DNA of 64,000 nt from Cellulomonas sp. JZ18 (GTDB lineage: Bacteria > Actinomycetota > Actinomycetes > Actinomycetales > Cellulomonadaceae). The notes beneath the pieces were generated by a model. It was not told the origin of the DNA and did not search any database. It was given only the letters and a program-made list of their open reading frames with translations. Each line of letters opens with the position of its first letter. Positions within the stretch are counted from its first letter, which is position 1. The stretch lies in contig NZ_CP045245.1 in assembly GCF_009720485.1 (NCBI RefSeq), positions 2,294,001 to 2,358,000 on the forward strand, in the 5' to 3' direction. Both the position numbers and the translations under genes were made by a program. This document shows, piece by piece, positions 22,909-33,300 of the stretch.

Positions 22909-24026
22909 CGTCCCGTCACCTCCACCAGGGCGTCGCGGAACGCCGCCGTCTCCGCCGGGGTGCCGACCGACACCCGCAGCCATCCCTCCGGACCGGTCAC
23001 GCGCACGAGCACGCCCCGGTCGAGCAGACCCTGCCAGACCGCCTGGCGGTCGTCGAACGTGCCGAAGAGCACGAAGTTCGCGTCGGAGTCGCACGCGGTG
23101 AACCCGCGTGCGCGCAGCCACGCGACGAGGTCGTCGCGCTCCTCGCGCAGCGAGCCGACCTGCGCCATGAGCTCGGGCGCGTGCGCGAGCGCGGCCCGTG
23201 CCACGGCCTGCGTGACCGCCGACAGGTGGTACGGCAGGCGCACGACGCGCAGGCAGTCGACGAGCCGGGGGCTCGCGGCCAGGTAGCCGACGCGCGCCCC
23301 GGCGAGCCCGAACGCCTTCGACATGGTGCGGCTGACCGCGAGGTGCGGGTGGTCGGCGAGCAGCTCGAGCGCCGAGGGCGTGCCCGCGCGACGGAACTCG
23401 CCGTAGGCCTCGTCGACGACCACGACGCAGCCGCCGGGCACCTGGGCGGCCGCGTCGAGCACGACCCGGACCGTGTCGGCCGGCAGCGCCGTGCCCGTGG
23501 GGTTGTTCGGGCTGGCCAGCAGCACGACGCTCGGCGCGTGCTCGGCGATCGCCGCGCGCGCGTGCCCGGGGTCGATCGTGAAGTCCTCGGCGCGCCGGCC
23601 GACGACCCACGCGGTCGACGTGTCGCGCGCGTACTCCGGGTACATCGAGTACGTCGGCGCGAACGACAGCGCCGTGCGGCCGGGCCCGCCGAACGCCTGC
23701 AGGACGTGCAGCATGATCTCGTTCGACCCGTTCGCCGCCCACAGCTGGGCCGGGTCCAGGCGCACACCGGACTCCGTCGCCAGGTAGTCGGCCAGGTCGG
23801 TGCGCAGCGCGAGGAAGTCGCGGTCCGGGTAGCGGTTGAGCCCGCGCGCGGCCTCCGCGACGGCGGCGGCCACGTCGGCCACGACCTGCTCGGAGGGCGC
23901 GTACGGGTTCTCGTTGACGTTGAGCAGGACCGGCACGTCGAGCTGCGGCGCGCCGTACGGCTCGATGCCGGCGAGCTCGGGCCGCAGCGGCAGGGCCGCC
24001 GCGGGGCGGTCGGGGGCGGAGGTCAC
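22905..24026 (-). CDS. hisC: histidinol-phosphate aminotransferase
   Basis: PLP enzyme (373 aa), fold type I, converting imidazole acetol phosphate to histidinol phosphate. Seen: [15 protein letters not shown] near the N-terminus, [30 protein letters not shown], the SPNNPTGT motif, VVDEAYGEF, and the PLP lysine in [18 protein letters not shown]. The GTG at 24026 is eight bases after TAGACT, suggesting a very short or absent leader. First gene of hisC-hisB-hyp; hisB overlaps by four bases. The promoter region is shared divergently with recQ. Confidence 0.95.
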   Translation of the reverse strand: MTSAPDRPAAALPLRPELAGIEPYGAPQLDVPVLLNVNENPYAPSEQVVADVAAAVAEAARGLNRYPDRDFLALRTDLADYLATESGVRLDPAQLWAANGSNEIMLHVLQAFGGPGRTALSFAPTYSMYPEYARDTSTAWVVGRRAEDFTIDPGHARAAIAEHAPSVVLLASPNNPTGTALPADTVRVVLDAAAQVPGGCVVVVDEAYGEFRRAGTPSALELLADHPHLAVSRTMSKAFGLAGARVGYLAASPRLVDCLRVVRLPYHLSAVTQAVARAALAHAPELMAQVGSLREERDDLVAWLRARGFTACDSDANFVLFGTFDDRQAVWQGLLDRGVLVRVTGPEGWLRVSVGTPAETAAFRDALVEVTGR

Positions 24027-24034
24027 GGTCCCCG

Positions 24035-24107
24035 AGTCTATTGACCCCGCGACGACGTCCCGTGCACCCGCCCGCGCCGGGCCGCTGTCGGACGCGCGGC
24101 CTACGCT
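24035..24107. promoter_or_regulatory. divergent hisC / recQ promoters
   Basis: Within the 88-base gap, TAGACT on the minus strand (24035-24040) precedes the hisC GTG by eight bases, and TACGCT on the plus strand (24102-24107) precedes the recQ GTG by seven. Both look like -10 elements of leaderless or nearly leaderless transcripts. No LexA-type palindrome is seen here. Confidence 0.6.
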
Positions 24108-24114
24108 GCCGGTC

Positions 24115-26277
24115 GTGCCCGACTCCGCCGTGCCCGCCCCGCCCGACTCCCCGTCCGGCTCCCCCGTCGACCGCGCGGCGTTGCGCGCCCGGGCCGAGGA
24201 GGTGCTGCGACGGCTCGTCGGCCGCGAGGACGCGCGCCTGCACGAGGACCAGTGGCAGGCGATCGAGGCGCTCGTGGCCGACCACCGGCGTGTCCTCGTG
24301 GTGCAGCGCACCGGGTGGGGCAAGTCCGCCGTGTACTTCGTCGCCACCGCGCTGCTGCGCGCGGGGGCGGGCGGCGCGCGCCGCGGACCGACCGTGATCG
24401 TCTCGCCGCTGCTGGCGCTCATGCGCAACCAGGTGGAGTCCGCACGACGGGCGGGGATCGCGGCCGAGACCCTCAACTCGGCGAACGTGCAGGAGTGGGC
24501 GGACGTGCACGCGCGTGTCGCCGCCGGCGAGGTGGACGTCCTGCTCGTCTCCCCGGAGCGGCTGAACAACCCGGGCTTCCGGGACGAGGTGCTGCCCCGG
24601 CTCGCCCAGGACGCCGGGCTCGTCGTGGTCGACGAGGCGCACTGCATCTCGGACTGGGGCCACGACTTCCGCCCCGACTACCGGCGCATCCGCACCCTGC
24701 TCGGTGACCTGCCCGCCGGCGTGCCGGTCCTCGCGACGACCGCGACCGCGAACGCCCGCGTGACCGCGGACGTGGCCGAGCAGCTCGGCGGGGACGACGC
24801 GGTGGCACCGCTGGTCCTGCGCGGCTCGCTCGACCGGCCGTCCCTGCGCCTGCAGGTCACGCAGCTGCCCGACGTCGCGACGCGGCTGGCGTGGCTCGCC
24901 GCGACGCTGCCCGCGCTCGAGGGCTCCGGCATCGTCTACTGCCTCACGATCGCCGCCGCCGAGCAGGTCACCGAGCACCTGCGCGCGGCCGGGCTGGACG
25001 TGCGCACCTACACCGGGCAGACCGACCCGGGCGAGCGCGAGGCCGCGGAGGCCGACCTCCTGGCCAACCGCGTCAAGGCGCTGGTGGCGACGTCGGCGCT
25101 CGGCATGGGCTTCGACAAGCCCGACCTCGCCTTCGTCGTGCACGTGGGCGCGCCGTCCTCGCCGATCGCGTACTACCAGCAGGTCGGGCGTGCGGGGCGC
25201 GCCACCGCGCGGGCCGACGTCGTGCTGCTGCCCGGTCAGGACGACCGCGCCATCTGGGAGTGGTTCGCCTCGACGGCCTTCCCGCCCGAGCAGGAGGTCC
25301 GCGCCACGCTCGCGGCCCTCGACGCGCACGGCACGCTCTCCACGGCGAACCTCGAGACGTTCGTGAGCCTGCGCCGCACGCGGCTCGAGGGGATGCTCAA
25401 GGTCCTCGACGTGGACGGCGCCGTGCGCCGCGTGCGGGGCGGCTGGGAGTCGACGGGCGAGCCGTGGTCGTACGACGCGGAGCGGTACGCGCGCGTGACG
25501 GCGGCCCGCCGCGCCGAGCAGGCCACGATGCTCGAGTACCTGAGCACGGACGCGTGCCGCATGGCCTACCTGCGGGCGGCGCTCGACGACCCCGCGCTCG
25601 AGGACGGGTGGCGCTGCGGGCGCTGCGACACCTGCACGGGCACGACGGTCGGCGCGGTGCCCGACCAGGACGCCGTGGCGTCGGCGCGGTCGCTGCTGGC
25701 CGTCCCCGGTGAGCCCGTGTCCGCCCGGCGCCAGTGGCCGACCGGTCTGGCGTCCCTCGGGCTCGACCTGCGGGGACGGCTGCCCGCCAAGGAGCAGGTC
25801 GCGGAGGGGCGGGCGGTCGGTCGCCTCGACGGGCTCGGGTGGGGCGGTCCGCTGCGCGCCGCGCTGCTCGACGACGTTCCCGCCGAGCTGCCGACCACCC
25901 TGCGCGGCGCGGTCCGCGAGGTCCTCGAGGCGTGGCGGCCGCAGGTGGACGTGGTCGTCGCCGTCGGGTCGGCGAGCCGCGGTGCGCTCGTCGCGCACCT
26001 GGCCGCCGGCACCGCACGCCTGCTCGGCGTCCCCGCGGCGGGGTCCCTGACGGCTCTCGGCGCGCCGCCGCGGCACGACGTGAACTCGGCCCAACGGCTC
26101 GCCGACGTCGTACGGCACCTGGCCCTGCCCGACGACGTGGCCGCCGCCGTGGCGGGCCGACGCGTGCTGCTCGTCGACGACCGGACCGACACCGGCTGGA
26201 CGCTCACGGTCGCCGGGCGGCTGCTGCGCCGCGCCGGCGCGAGCGAGGTCCTGCCGTTCGTGCTCGGCGTCGGCTGA
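24115..26277 (+). CDS. recQ: RecQ-family DNA helicase with C-terminal phosphoribosyltransferase-like domain
   Basis: A 720-aa ATP-dependent 3'-5' DNA helicase. Helicase motifs: 0 ([10 protein letters not shown]), I ([12 protein letters not shown]), Ia ([13 protein letters not shown]), II ([15 protein letters not shown]), III (LATTATAN), IV ([16 protein letters not shown]), V ([20 protein letters not shown]) and VI ([11 protein letters not shown]). A zinc site follows (ACRMAYL with CGRCDTC). There is no recognisable HRDC domain; instead residues about 600-720 look like a type I phosphoribosyltransferase, with [17 protein letters not shown] and the PRPP loop [18 protein letters not shown]. This fused form is known to me from actinobacteria, role unknown. 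GTG start set by the TACGCT box. Confidence 0.9.
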   Translation: MPDSAVPAPPDSPSGSPVDRAALRARAEEVLRRLVGREDARLHEDQWQAIEALVADHRRVLVVQRTGWGKSAVYFVATALLRAGAGGARRGPTVIVSPLLALMRNQVESARRAGIAAETLNSANVQEWADVHARVAAGEVDVLLVSPERLNNPGFRDEVLPRLAQDAGLVVVDEAHCISDWGHDFRPDYRRIRTLLGDLPAGVPVLATTATANARVTADVAEQLGGDDAVAPLVLRGSLDRPSLRLQVTQLPDVATRLAWLAATLPALEGSGIVYCLTIAAAEQVTEHLRAAGLDVRTYTGQTDPGEREAAEADLLANRVKALVATSALGMGFDKPDLAFVVHVGAPSSPIAYYQQVGRAGRATARADVVLLPGQDDRAIWEWFASTAFPPEQEVRATLAALDAHGTLSTANLETFVSLRRTRLEGMLKVLDVDGAVRRVRGGWESTGEPWSYDAERYARVTAARRAEQATMLEYLSTDACRMAYLRAALDDPALEDGWRCGRCDTCTGTTVGAVPDQDAVASARSLLAVPGEPVSARRQWPTGLASLGLDLRGRLPAKEQVAEGRAVGRLDGLGWGGPLRAALLDDVPAELPTTLRGAVREVLEAWRPQVDVVVAVGSASRGALVAHLAAGTARLLGVPAAGSLTALGAPPRHDVNSAQRLADVVRHLALPDDVAAAVAGRRVLLVDDRTDTGWTLTVAGRLLRRAGASEVLPFVLGVG

Positions 26278-26330
26278 CGCCACGGCCTCCACCCACGCCG
26301 GCCGCCCCCACACCAGCCGCCCGGGCGCCG

Positions 26331-26351
26331 TCGGCGCCCGGCGCACGGGCG
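26331..26351. terminator. shared hairpin between convergent recQ and hisD
   Basis: A 9-bp GC stem (arms 26331-26339 and 26343-26351, loop GTC) in the 94-base gap between the two stop codons, likely acting on both strands. Confidence 0.55.
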
Positions 26352-26371
26352 CGGCGTCGCGGCCGGCGTCG

Positions 26372-27694
26372 TCAGAACCGGGCGCGGACCGCCTCGCCGT
26401 GCGCGGGAAGACCCTCGGCGTCCGCGAGCGCCACGACCCGGTCGGCCACCTGTGCGAGCGCGTCGGCGTCGTACTCGACGACCTGCACGGCCCGCACGAA
26501 CGAGTGCACGCCGAGGCCGCTCGCGAAGTGCGCGCACCCCCCGGTCGGCAGCACGTGGTTGGACCCGGCCATGTAGTCACCGAGCGACACCGGCGACCAG
26601 GGCCCGACGAAGATCGCGCCGGCGCTCGTGACCCGGTCCGCCCACGTCGCGGCGTCCACGGTCTGGATCTCGAGGTGCTCGGCACCGTAGGCGTTCACCA
26701 CGTCGAGCCCCGCCTCGAGGTCGTCCACCAGGACGATCGCCGACTGGGAGCCGTTCAGGGCGGTGAGCACGCGGTCGCGGTTCATCGTGGCCTCGGCGAG
26801 GTCGACGAGCTTGGCCTGGACAGCGCCGGCCAGCTCGACCGACGGGGTGACGAGCACGGCCGCCGCCAGCGGGTCGTGCTCGGCCTGCGACACGAGGTCG
26901 GCGGCGACGTGCACGGGATCGGCGGTGCCGTCCGCGAGGATCGCGATCTCGGTCGGCCCGGCCTCGGCGTCGATGCCGACGAGCCCGCGGACCAGCCGCT
27001 TCGCCGCGGCGACGTACACGTTGCCCGGGCCGGTGATGACGTCCACCGGCTCGCAGAGCGTCTCGCCGTCGACCTCGTCGCTGCCGGCCGCGCCGTACGC
27101 GAGCATGGCGACGGCCTGCGCACCGCCGACCGCGTAGACCTCGTCCACGCCGAGCAGCGCGCACGTGCCGAGCACCACCGGGTCGGGCAGCCCGTCCCGG
27201 TCCTTCTGCGGCGGCGAGACGACGACCAGCGAGCCGACGCCGGCCTCCTGCGCGGCGACGACGTTCATCACCACGGACGACGGGTAGACCGCGAGCCCGC
27301 CGGGGACGTAGAGGCCGACCCGACGCACGGGCAGCCACCGCTGCCGCACCCGCGCACCGGGTGCGACGTCGACCGTGAAGTCCTGCGGCCGCTGGGCCGC
27401 GTGCACCTGCCGCACCCGGCGGACCGTCTCCTCCAGCGCCGCCCGGACCCGCGGGTCGAGCGCGGCGAGCGCCTGCGCGAGCGCCGCCGCCGGGACCCGC
27501 ACGTGCTCGGGACGGATGCCGTCGAACCGCTCGGACAGGTCGCGCAGCGCACGGGCACCGTCGGTGCGCACCTGCTCGAGGATCGGCGCGACCGCGGCGG
27601 CCGCGTGCTCGACGTCGAGCTCCGCACGCGGCAGCTCGGCGAGCAGCTCACGACGGGACGGACGGCGGCCACGCAGGTCGATGCGGGAGATCAC
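26372..27694 (-). CDS. hisD: histidinol dehydrogenase
   Basis: Zinc enzyme (440 aa) catalysing the last two oxidations of histidine synthesis with NAD. Family signatures: [87 protein letters not shown] (zinc and catalytic residues) and [20 protein letters not shown]. It starts at a GTG (27694) six bases after TAGACT, so it is probably leaderless. It is apart from the other his genes because recQ lies between hisD and hisC on the opposite strand. Confidence 0.97.
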   Translation of the reverse strand: MISRIDLRGRRPSRRELLAELPRAELDVEHAAAAVAPILEQVRTDGARALRDLSERFDGIRPEHVRVPAAALAQALAALDPRVRAALEETVRRVRQVHAAQRPQDFTVDVAPGARVRQRWLPVRRVGLYVPGGLAVYPSSVVMNVVAAQEAGVGSLVVVSPPQKDRDGLPDPVVLGTCALLGVDEVYAVGGAQAVAMLAYGAAGSDEVDGETLCEPVDVITGPGNVYVAAAKRLVRGLVGIDAEAGPTEIAILADGTADPVHVAADLVSQAEHDPLAAAVLVTPSVELAGAVQAKLVDLAEATMNRDRVLTALNGSQSAIVLVDDLEAGLDVVNAYGAEHLEIQTVDAATWADRVTSAGAIFVGPWSPVSLGDYMAGSNHVLPTGGCAHFASGLGVHSFVRAVQVVEYDADALAQVADRVVALADAEGLPAHGEAVRARF

Positions 27695-27700
27695 GTGCCG

Positions 27701-27706
27701 AGTCTA
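27701..27706 (-). promoter_or_regulatory. leaderless promoter -10 for hisD
   Basis: TAGACT on the minus strand, six bases from the hisD GTG. Identical in hexamer and spacing to hisH and lspA. Confidence 0.65.
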
Positions 27707-27794
27707 GGCGGGCGCCGCCGCCGCGACCGTGACGTCCACGGGCGGTAGCGGCCACCGGTCCCTGTGCGGCCCGGGGTGCGCGATCATGGGGCGC

Positions 27795-28013
27795 ATGGAC
27801 GAGGTGCACGTGCGCGACGACGTCATCCGGCTCGGTCAGCTGCTGAAGCTGGCCGGCGTCGCGGACTCCGGCGCGGAGGCGCGCGCGCTCCTCGAGGACG
27901 ACGCCGTCCGCGTGGACGGCGAGCCGGAGAACCGCCGGGGCCGGCAGGTGACCCGCGGCGCCGTCGTCGAGGTCGACCTGCCGACCGGGGTCGTCTCCTT
28001 CACGGTCGTGTGA
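27795..28013 (+). CDS. small S4-domain RNA-binding protein
   Basis: A 72-residue protein made almost wholly of an S4 RNA-binding fold (IRLGQLLKLAGVADSGAEAR, LEDDAVRVDGEPENRRGRQV), like E. coli YbcJ. It probably binds structured RNA, target unknown. Two ATG codons are possible (27786 and 27795); I chose the second, which starts directly at DEVHVRDD, but no clear ribosome site distinguishes them. It stands alone, divergent from hisD and convergent with dnaE. Confidence 0.82.
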   Translation: MDEVHVRDDVIRLGQLLKLAGVADSGAEARALLEDDAVRVDGEPENRRGRQVTRGAVVEVDLPTGVVSFTVV

Positions 28014-28046
28014 GGCGGACGGCGCGCGGCGCCGGCCGCCTCACAC
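28008..28046. terminator. shared hairpin between S4 gene and dnaE
   Basis: GTGTGAGGCGG (28008-28018) pairs with CCGCCTCACAC (28036-28046), an 11-bp stem that includes the stop codon of the S4 gene and ends 15 bases before the convergent dnaE stop. Probably bidirectional. Confidence 0.65.
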
Positions 28047-28061
28047 GGAGAGCCGTCCCGG

Positions 28062-31000
28062 TTACGCGGAGAGGCAGCTCGGTCCGAGCAGCGCCTTCAG
28101 GTCGCCGTACAGCGACGGCGAGCGCTCGACGCGCAGGCCGTCGTCGAGCCGCATGACCGTCACCTTGCCCGGGTTCGTCAGGCGCAGGTGCACCTCGGTG
28201 ACGCCCGGGTGCGTGCAGAGCACCTCACGCAGGCGCTCGACCACCGGCGGCGTGCAGCGCGACTCGGCGAGCGACACGACGACCGGGGCGTCCGCCGCCT
28301 GCGAGACGTCCGGGATCGAGACCTCCATGGCCTGCAGCTGCATCGTCTCGTCGCGCCGGCGGACGCGGCCGCGCACGACGAGCACGGCGTCCTCGGCCAG
28401 CACCGTCGAGTACGCGAGGTAGGTCTCGCCGAAGAACATGATCTCGACGGACCCCTCCATGTCCTCCAGCGTCACGGCGGCCCACGGGTTGCCCTGCTTC
28501 GACATCTTGCGCTGCAGACCGGTCACGAGGCCTGCGACCACCACGGTCGAGCCGTCGGGACGCGCCTCGTCCGCGTTGAGCGTCGCGATGGAGACGTCCG
28601 CGGCGGCGGCGAGCACGTGCTCGATGCCCGACAGCGGGTGGTCGGACACGTACAGCCCGAGCATCTCCCGCTCGAACGCCAGGCGCTGCTTCTTCTCCCA
28701 GTCCGGCAGGTCGGGGATCGTGACGCTGACGCCCCCGCCGTCGCCGGGACCGCCCAGGTCCGCGAACAGGTCGAACTGGCCCTCCGCCTCCCGGCGCTTG
28801 ACGCTGATGACCGAGTCCACGGCCTGCTCGTGCACCAGCAGCAGCGCACGCCGCGCGTGCCCGAGGGAGTCGAACGCACCGGCCTTGATGAGCGACTCGA
28901 TGGTCCGCTTGTTGCAGACCACCGCGGGCACCTTGTCGAGGAAGTCCGTGAAGGACGTGAACGCGCCCTTCTCCTCGCGCGCGGCGACGATCGCGTCGAC
29001 AACGTTGGCGCCGACGTTGCGCACCGCGGTGAGGCCGAACCGGATGTCCTTGCCGACGGCGGTGAAGTTCGCGGACGAGGAGTTCACGTCCGGCGGCAGG
29101 ACCGTGATGCCCATGCGCCGGCACTCGTTGAGGTAGAGCGCCGACTTGTCCTTGTCGTCGCGCACGCTCGTGAGCAGCGCGGCCATGTACTCGGTCGGGT
29201 AGTTCGCCTTGAGGTAGGCGGTCCAGTAGGACACGACGCCGTACGCGGCCGAGTGCGCCTTGTTGAACGCGTAGTCCGAGAACGGCAGCAGGATGTCCCA
29301 CAGCGTCTGGACGGCCTCCATCGAGAAGCCGCGCTCGCGCATGCCGGCCGAGAAGCCCTCGAACTGCTTGTCGAGCTCGGCCTTCTTCTTCTTGCCCATC
29401 GCGCGGCGCAGGATGTCGGCCTGTCCGAGCGAGTACCCGGCGACGCGCTGGGCGATCGCCATGACCTGCTCCTGGTAGACGATCAGGCCGTAGGTCGTGC
29501 CGAGGATGTCCGCCAGGGGCTCCTCGAGCTCCGGGTGGATGGGCGTCACCGGCTGCTGGCCGTTCTTGCGCAGCGCGTAGTTCGTGTGCGAGTTCGCACC
29601 CATCGGGCCGGGGCGGTAGAGCGCGCCGACGGCGGAGATGTCCTCGAAGTTGTCGGGCCGCATGAGGCGCAGCAGGGTCCGCATGCCGCCGCCGTCGAGC
29701 TGGAACACGCCCAGGGTGTCGCCGCGTCCGAGCAGCTCGTACGTGGCCCGGTCGGTCAGCTCGAGCTTCTCGAGCTCGACCGGCTCCTTGCCGTTCATCA
29801 CGATGTTCTCGAGCGCGTCGTCGAGGATCGTGAGGTTGCGCAGCCCGAGGAAGTCCATCTTGATCAGGCCGAGGCCCTCGGACGTCGGGTAGTCGAACTG
29901 CGTGATCACGGCGCCGTCCTGCGGGCGGCGCATGATCGGGATGATGTCGATGAGCGGCTCGCTCGACATGATGACGCCCGCCGCGTGCACGCCCCACTGG
30001 CGCTTCAGCCCCTCGATGCCCTTGGCGAGCTCGACGACGCGCTGCGCGTCGGGGTCGGCCGCGTGCAGCTGCCGGAACTCCTCGGCCTCGTGGTACCGCT
30101 TGTCCGACGGGTCGAAGATGCCGGTGAGGCTGATGTCCTTGCCCATGATCGCGGGCGGCATCGCCTTCGTGAGCTTCTCCCCCATCGCGAACGGCATGCC
30201 GAGCAGCCGCGCGGAGTCCTTGAGGGCCTGCTTGGCCTTGATGGTGCCGTACGTGACGATCTGCGCGACGCGGTCCTCGCCGTACTTCTCCGTCACGTAC
30301 CGGATGACCTCGCCGCGCCGGCGCTCGTCGAAGTCGACGTCGAAGTCGGGCATGGAGACGCGGTCGGGGTTGAGGAACCGCTCGAAGATCAGGCCGTGCC
30401 GCAGCGGGTCGAGGTCGGTGATCTTCATGGCGTAGGCGGCCATCGAGCCGGCACCGGAGCCACGGCCGGGCCCCACCCGGATGCCGTTGTCCTTGGCCCA
30501 GTTGATGAAGTCGGCGACCACGAGGAAGTACCCCGGGAAGCCCATCTGCGTGATGACCTGGGTCTCGTACTCCGCCTGCTTGCGCACCTCGTCCGGGATG
30601 CCGGCCGGGTACCGCTGGTGCAGCCCCTTCTCGACCTCCTTGACGAACCAGCTGGTCTCGTCCTCGCCGGGCGGGCAGGGGTAGTTCGGCATGTAGTTCG
30701 CCGAGGTGTTGAAGGACACCTCGCACTGCTCCGCGATCCGCAGCGTGTTGTCGCACGCCTCGGGCAGCTCGGCCCAGATCCGGCGCATCTCCTCGGCGGA
30801 CTTCACGTAGTAGCCGTCGCCGTCGAACTTGAAGCGGTCCGGGTCGGACAGCGTCGAGCCGGAGTTGATCGCCAGCAGCGCCTCCTGCGACGCGCTGTCC
30901 TCGCGCTTGACGTAGTGCAGGTCGTTCGTCGCGACGAGCGGTGCGCCGAGGTGCTCCGACAGGCGCAGCAGGTCCTTGAGGACACGGGTCTCGATCTCGA

Positions 31001-31598
31001 TCCCGTGGTCCATCAGCTCGATGTAGAAGAACTCCTTGCCGAAGATGTCCTGCAGCTCGCCGGCCGCGCGGACCGCCTCGTCCCACTGGCCCAGCCGCAG
31101 CCGCGTCTGGATCTCCCCGGACGGGCACCCCGAGGTCGCGATCAGGCCCTTTCCGTAGCGCTGCAGCAGGTCGCGGTCCATGCGGGGCCACTTGCCCATC
31201 TGCCCCTCGAGCGACGCCAGCGAGCTCGCGCGGAACAGGTTGTGCAGGCCCTCGTTGTTCCGGGCCAGGAGCGTCATGTGCGTGTACGCGCCGCGGGCGG
31301 ACACGTCGTCGGCTTCCTGGCCCTGCCCGCCGAACCGCACGCGCGTCTGGTCGAACCGGCTCGTGCCGGGCGTGACGTAGGCCTCGACGCCGATGATCGG
31401 CTTGATGCCGGCCGCCGTGCCCTTCGCCCAGAAGTCGTACGCGCCGAACAGGTACCCGTGGTCGGTCGTCGCGATGGCCGTCTGGCCCAGGCGCTGCACC
31501 TCGGCGAACAGGTCGGGCAGACGGGCCGCGCCGTCGAGCATCGAGTACTCGGTGTGCACGTGGAGGTGGACGAAGTCGGAGCCTCCAGCAGATGCCAT
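28062..31598 (-). CDS. dnaE: DNA polymerase III alpha subunit
   Basis: Main replicative polymerase (DnaE1 type), 1,178 aa. Domains: PHP at residues 1-280 with intact metal-binding start (FVHLHVHTEYSMLDGAARL, ATTDHGYLFGAYDF), which in actinobacterial DnaE1 supplies 3'-5' proofreading; polymerase core with the catalytic Asp pair in MPDFDVDFDERRRGEVIRYV and GRGSGAGSMAAYAM; fingers and tandem HhH (about 800-900); OB-fold (STVVVAGLVTGLQRKMSKQG); and C-terminal domain. The ATG is seven bases after TAGGAT, so leaderless transcription is likely. Length matches DnaE1, not the shorter mutagenic DnaE2. Confidence 0.97.
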   Translation of the reverse strand: MASAGGSDFVHLHVHTEYSMLDGAARLPDLFAEVQRLGQTAIATTDHGYLFGAYDFWAKGTAAGIKPIIGVEAYVTPGTSRFDQTRVRFGGQGQEADDVSARGAYTHMTLLARNNEGLHNLFRASSLASLEGQMGKWPRMDRDLLQRYGKGLIATSGCPSGEIQTRLRLGQWDEAVRAAGELQDIFGKEFFYIELMDHGIEIETRVLKDLLRLSEHLGAPLVATNDLHYVKREDSASQEALLAINSGSTLSDPDRFKFDGDGYYVKSAEEMRRIWAELPEACDNTLRIAEQCEVSFNTSANYMPNYPCPPGEDETSWFVKEVEKGLHQRYPAGIPDEVRKQAEYETQVITQMGFPGYFLVVADFINWAKDNGIRVGPGRGSGAGSMAAYAMKITDLDPLRHGLIFERFLNPDRVSMPDFDVDFDERRRGEVIRYVTEKYGEDRVAQIVTYGTIKAKQALKDSARLLGMPFAMGEKLTKAMPPAIMGKDISLTGIFDPSDKRYHEAEEFRQLHAADPDAQRVVELAKGIEGLKRQWGVHAAGVIMSSEPLIDIIPIMRRPQDGAVITQFDYPTSEGLGLIKMDFLGLRNLTILDDALENIVMNGKEPVELEKLELTDRATYELLGRGDTLGVFQLDGGGMRTLLRLMRPDNFEDISAVGALYRPGPMGANSHTNYALRKNGQQPVTPIHPELEEPLADILGTTYGLIVYQEQVMAIAQRVAGYSLGQADILRRAMGKKKKAELDKQFEGFSAGMRERGFSMEAVQTLWDILLPFSDYAFNKAHSAAYGVVSYWTAYLKANYPTEYMAALLTSVRDDKDKSALYLNECRRMGITVLPPDVNSSSANFTAVGKDIRFGLTAVRNVGANVVDAIVAAREEKGAFTSFTDFLDKVPAVVCNKRTIESLIKAGAFDSLGHARRALLLVHEQAVDSVISVKRREAEGQFDLFADLGGPGDGGGVSVTIPDLPDWEKKQRLAFEREMLGLYVSDHPLSGIEHVLAAAADVSIATLNADEARPDGSTVVVAGLVTGLQRKMSKQGNPWAAVTLEDMEGSVEIMFFGETYLAYSTVLAEDAVLVVRGRVRRRDETMQLQAMEVSIPDVSQAADAPVVVSLAESRCTPPVVERLREVLCTHPGVTEVHLRLTNPGKVTVMRLDDGLRVERSPSLYGDLKALLGPSCLSA

Positions 31599-31605
31599 GC
31601 GGGCG

Positions 31606-31611
31606 ATCCTA
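31606..31611 (-). promoter_or_regulatory. leaderless promoter -10 for dnaE
   Basis: TAGGAT on the minus strand, seven bases from the dnaE ATG, with no room for a normal ribosome-binding leader. Confidence 0.55.
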
Positions 31612-31685
31612 CGTGCCTCCACCGACACCTCCGAGACCCCCGCGACCCGTGTCCGGCGACACGCCGGAGGGGCCCGTGAGCCTGC

Positions 31686-32621
31686 TCACCCGTAGGCCGC
31701 GCGCAGCCTCTCCAGCCCCACGACGAGGTCCTCCGGGTAGTCGCTGCCGACCTCGAGCCACTGCCCCGTGCCGGGGTGCTCGAAGCCGAGGCGCACCGCG
31801 TGCAGCCACTGCCGCTGCACGCCCAGACGCGCCGCCAGCGACGGGTCCGCGCCGTACGTGAGGTCGCCCACGAGCGCGTGGCGCAGCGCCGCCATGTGCA
31901 CCCGGATCTGGTGCGTGCGCCCGGTCTCCAGGTGCACCTCGACGAGCGAGGCACCCGGCAGCATCTCCAGCACCTCGTAGTGCGTCACCGACGGCTTGCC
32001 GTCCGCCACCACGGCGAACTTCCAGTCCGACGACGGGTGCCGCCCGATGGGCGCGTCGATCGTCCCGGTCGTCGGGGCCGGGTGCCCCTGGACGAGCGCG
32101 TGGTAGACCTTCTCGACCGTGCGCTCCTTGAACGCGCGCTTGAGCACGGTGTAGGCGTGCTCGCTCTTGGCGACGACCATGAGCCCGGTCGTGTTCGCGT
32201 CCAGGCGGTGCACGACCCCCTGCCGCTCCGCCGCACCCGACGTCGAGATCCGGTAGCCGGCCGCTGCGAGCGCGCCGACGACGGTGGGCCCCGTCCAGCC
32301 GGGCGACGGGTGCGCCGCCACGCCGACCGGCTTGTCGACGACGACGAGGTCGTCGTCGTCGTGCACGATCCGCATGCCCGGCACGGGCTCCGGGACGACG
32401 ACGGGGGCCGGTGGCGCGGTCGGCGTCAGGTCGACCTCCAGCCACGCCCCGGCCGTCAGCCGGTCGGACTTGCCCACCTCGCGGCCGTCGACGCGCACCG
32501 ACCCGTCGGCGGCGAGCTCGGCGGCGCGGGTGCGCGAGAGCCCGAGCAGCCGCGCCAGCGCCGCGTCGACGCGCTCGCCGGCGAGCCCGTCCGGGACCGG
32601 CAGCGCACGCTGGTCGCTCAC
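31686..32621 (-). CDS. rluD: 23S rRNA pseudouridine synthase, RluD-like
   Basis: RluA/RluD-family pseudouridine synthase, 311 aa, modifying 23S rRNA (RluD acts on helix 69 in E. coli). Residues 13-60 form an S4 domain ([20 protein letters not shown]). The catalytic Asp is in [16 protein letters not shown] (about residue 140), and [20 protein letters not shown] is the second family block. The GTG overlaps the lspA stop by four bases (GTGA), the common lspA-rluD pair. Confidence 0.93.
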   Translation of the reverse strand: MSDQRALPVPDGLAGERVDAALARLLGLSRTRAAELAADGSVRVDGREVGKSDRLTAGAWLEVDLTPTAPPAPVVVPEPVPGMRIVHDDDDLVVVDKPVGVAAHPSPGWTGPTVVGALAAAGYRISTSGAAERQGVVHRLDANTTGLMVVAKSEHAYTVLKRAFKERTVEKVYHALVQGHPAPTTGTIDAPIGRHPSSDWKFAVVADGKPSVTHYEVLEMLPGASLVEVHLETGRTHQIRVHMAALRHALVGDLTYGADPSLAARLGVQRQWLHAVRLGFEHPGTGQWLEVGSDYPEDLVVGLERLRAAYG

Positions 32622-33280
32622 GCCGCACCACCGTCGTGCGCCCGCTGCGCCCCGTCCGCGGCGTCGCCGTCGGCGACCGCGGGCGCCGCGTCCGCGGCCT
32701 CCCCGGTGCCGTCACGCGTGCCGTCGAGGTGCACGCCCCGCGCGGTGAGCAGGACGACCAGGATCGCCGCCGCCACGATCGCGATGTCCGCGACGTTGCC
32801 GACGAACAGGTCCCCGTACGCCAGGAAGTCGATGACGTGCCCGCGGGCCGGCCCCGGCTCGCGCACCATGCGGTCCACGAGGTTGCCGAGGGCACCGCCG
32901 AGCAGGAGCCCCAGCGCGAGCGCCCACCCGGTCGACCCGATCCGCCGGGACGCGCGCACGACGACGACCACGACGACCACCGCGACGAGCGTGAGCACCC
33001 ACGTCATGCCCGTCGCGATGGACAGGGCCGCCCCGGGGTTGCGCACGAGCTGCAGCCCGAACAGGTCGCCGAGCAGCGCGACGCGCTCCCCCGGTGCGAG
33101 CGAGGCCACCGCCCAGACCTTGGTGGCCTGGTCGACGGCCAGCACGCCGAGCGTGAGCCCCGTGAGCAGCGTCAGCAGGCGCCGACGCCGCGACACCGGC
33201 GGCCGCGTCCACGGCAGCCGGCCGGACGCCGGCTCCTGGGGCAGGTCGGGCTGGGCCGGCGTTCCGTCCGTCGTGGGCAC
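32618..33280 (-). CDS. lspA: lipoprotein signal peptidase (signal peptidase II)
   Basis: Membrane aspartic protease (220 aa) removing signal peptides of prolipoproteins; the lipoprotein protease near 18.3 kb would be a client. Four membrane helices are predicted (first [20 protein letters not shown]). The two catalytic aspartates lie in LGNLVDRM and [21 protein letters not shown] is also conserved. A 30-residue hydrophilic N-terminus and a charged C-terminal tail extend it. GTG start six bases after TAGACT, probably leaderless. rluD overlaps its stop codon. Confidence 0.95.
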   Translation of the reverse strand: MPTTDGTPAQPDLPQEPASGRLPWTRPPVSRRRRLLTLLTGLTLGVLAVDQATKVWAVASLAPGERVALLGDLFGLQLVRNPGAALSIATGMTWVLTLVAVVVVVVVVRASRRIGSTGWALALGLLLGGALGNLVDRMVREPGPARGHVIDFLAYGDLFVGNVADIAIVAAAILVVLLTARGVHLDGTRDGTGEAADAAPAVADGDAADGAQRAHDGGAA

Positions 33281-33286
33281 CGCAGG

Positions 33287-33292
33287 AGTCTA
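33287..33292 (-). promoter_or_regulatory. leaderless promoter -10 for lspA
   Basis: TAGACT on the minus strand, six bases from the lspA GTG, directly after the stop codon of the TraR-type gene. Confidence 0.65.
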
Positions 33293-33300
33293 CGGGGGCG

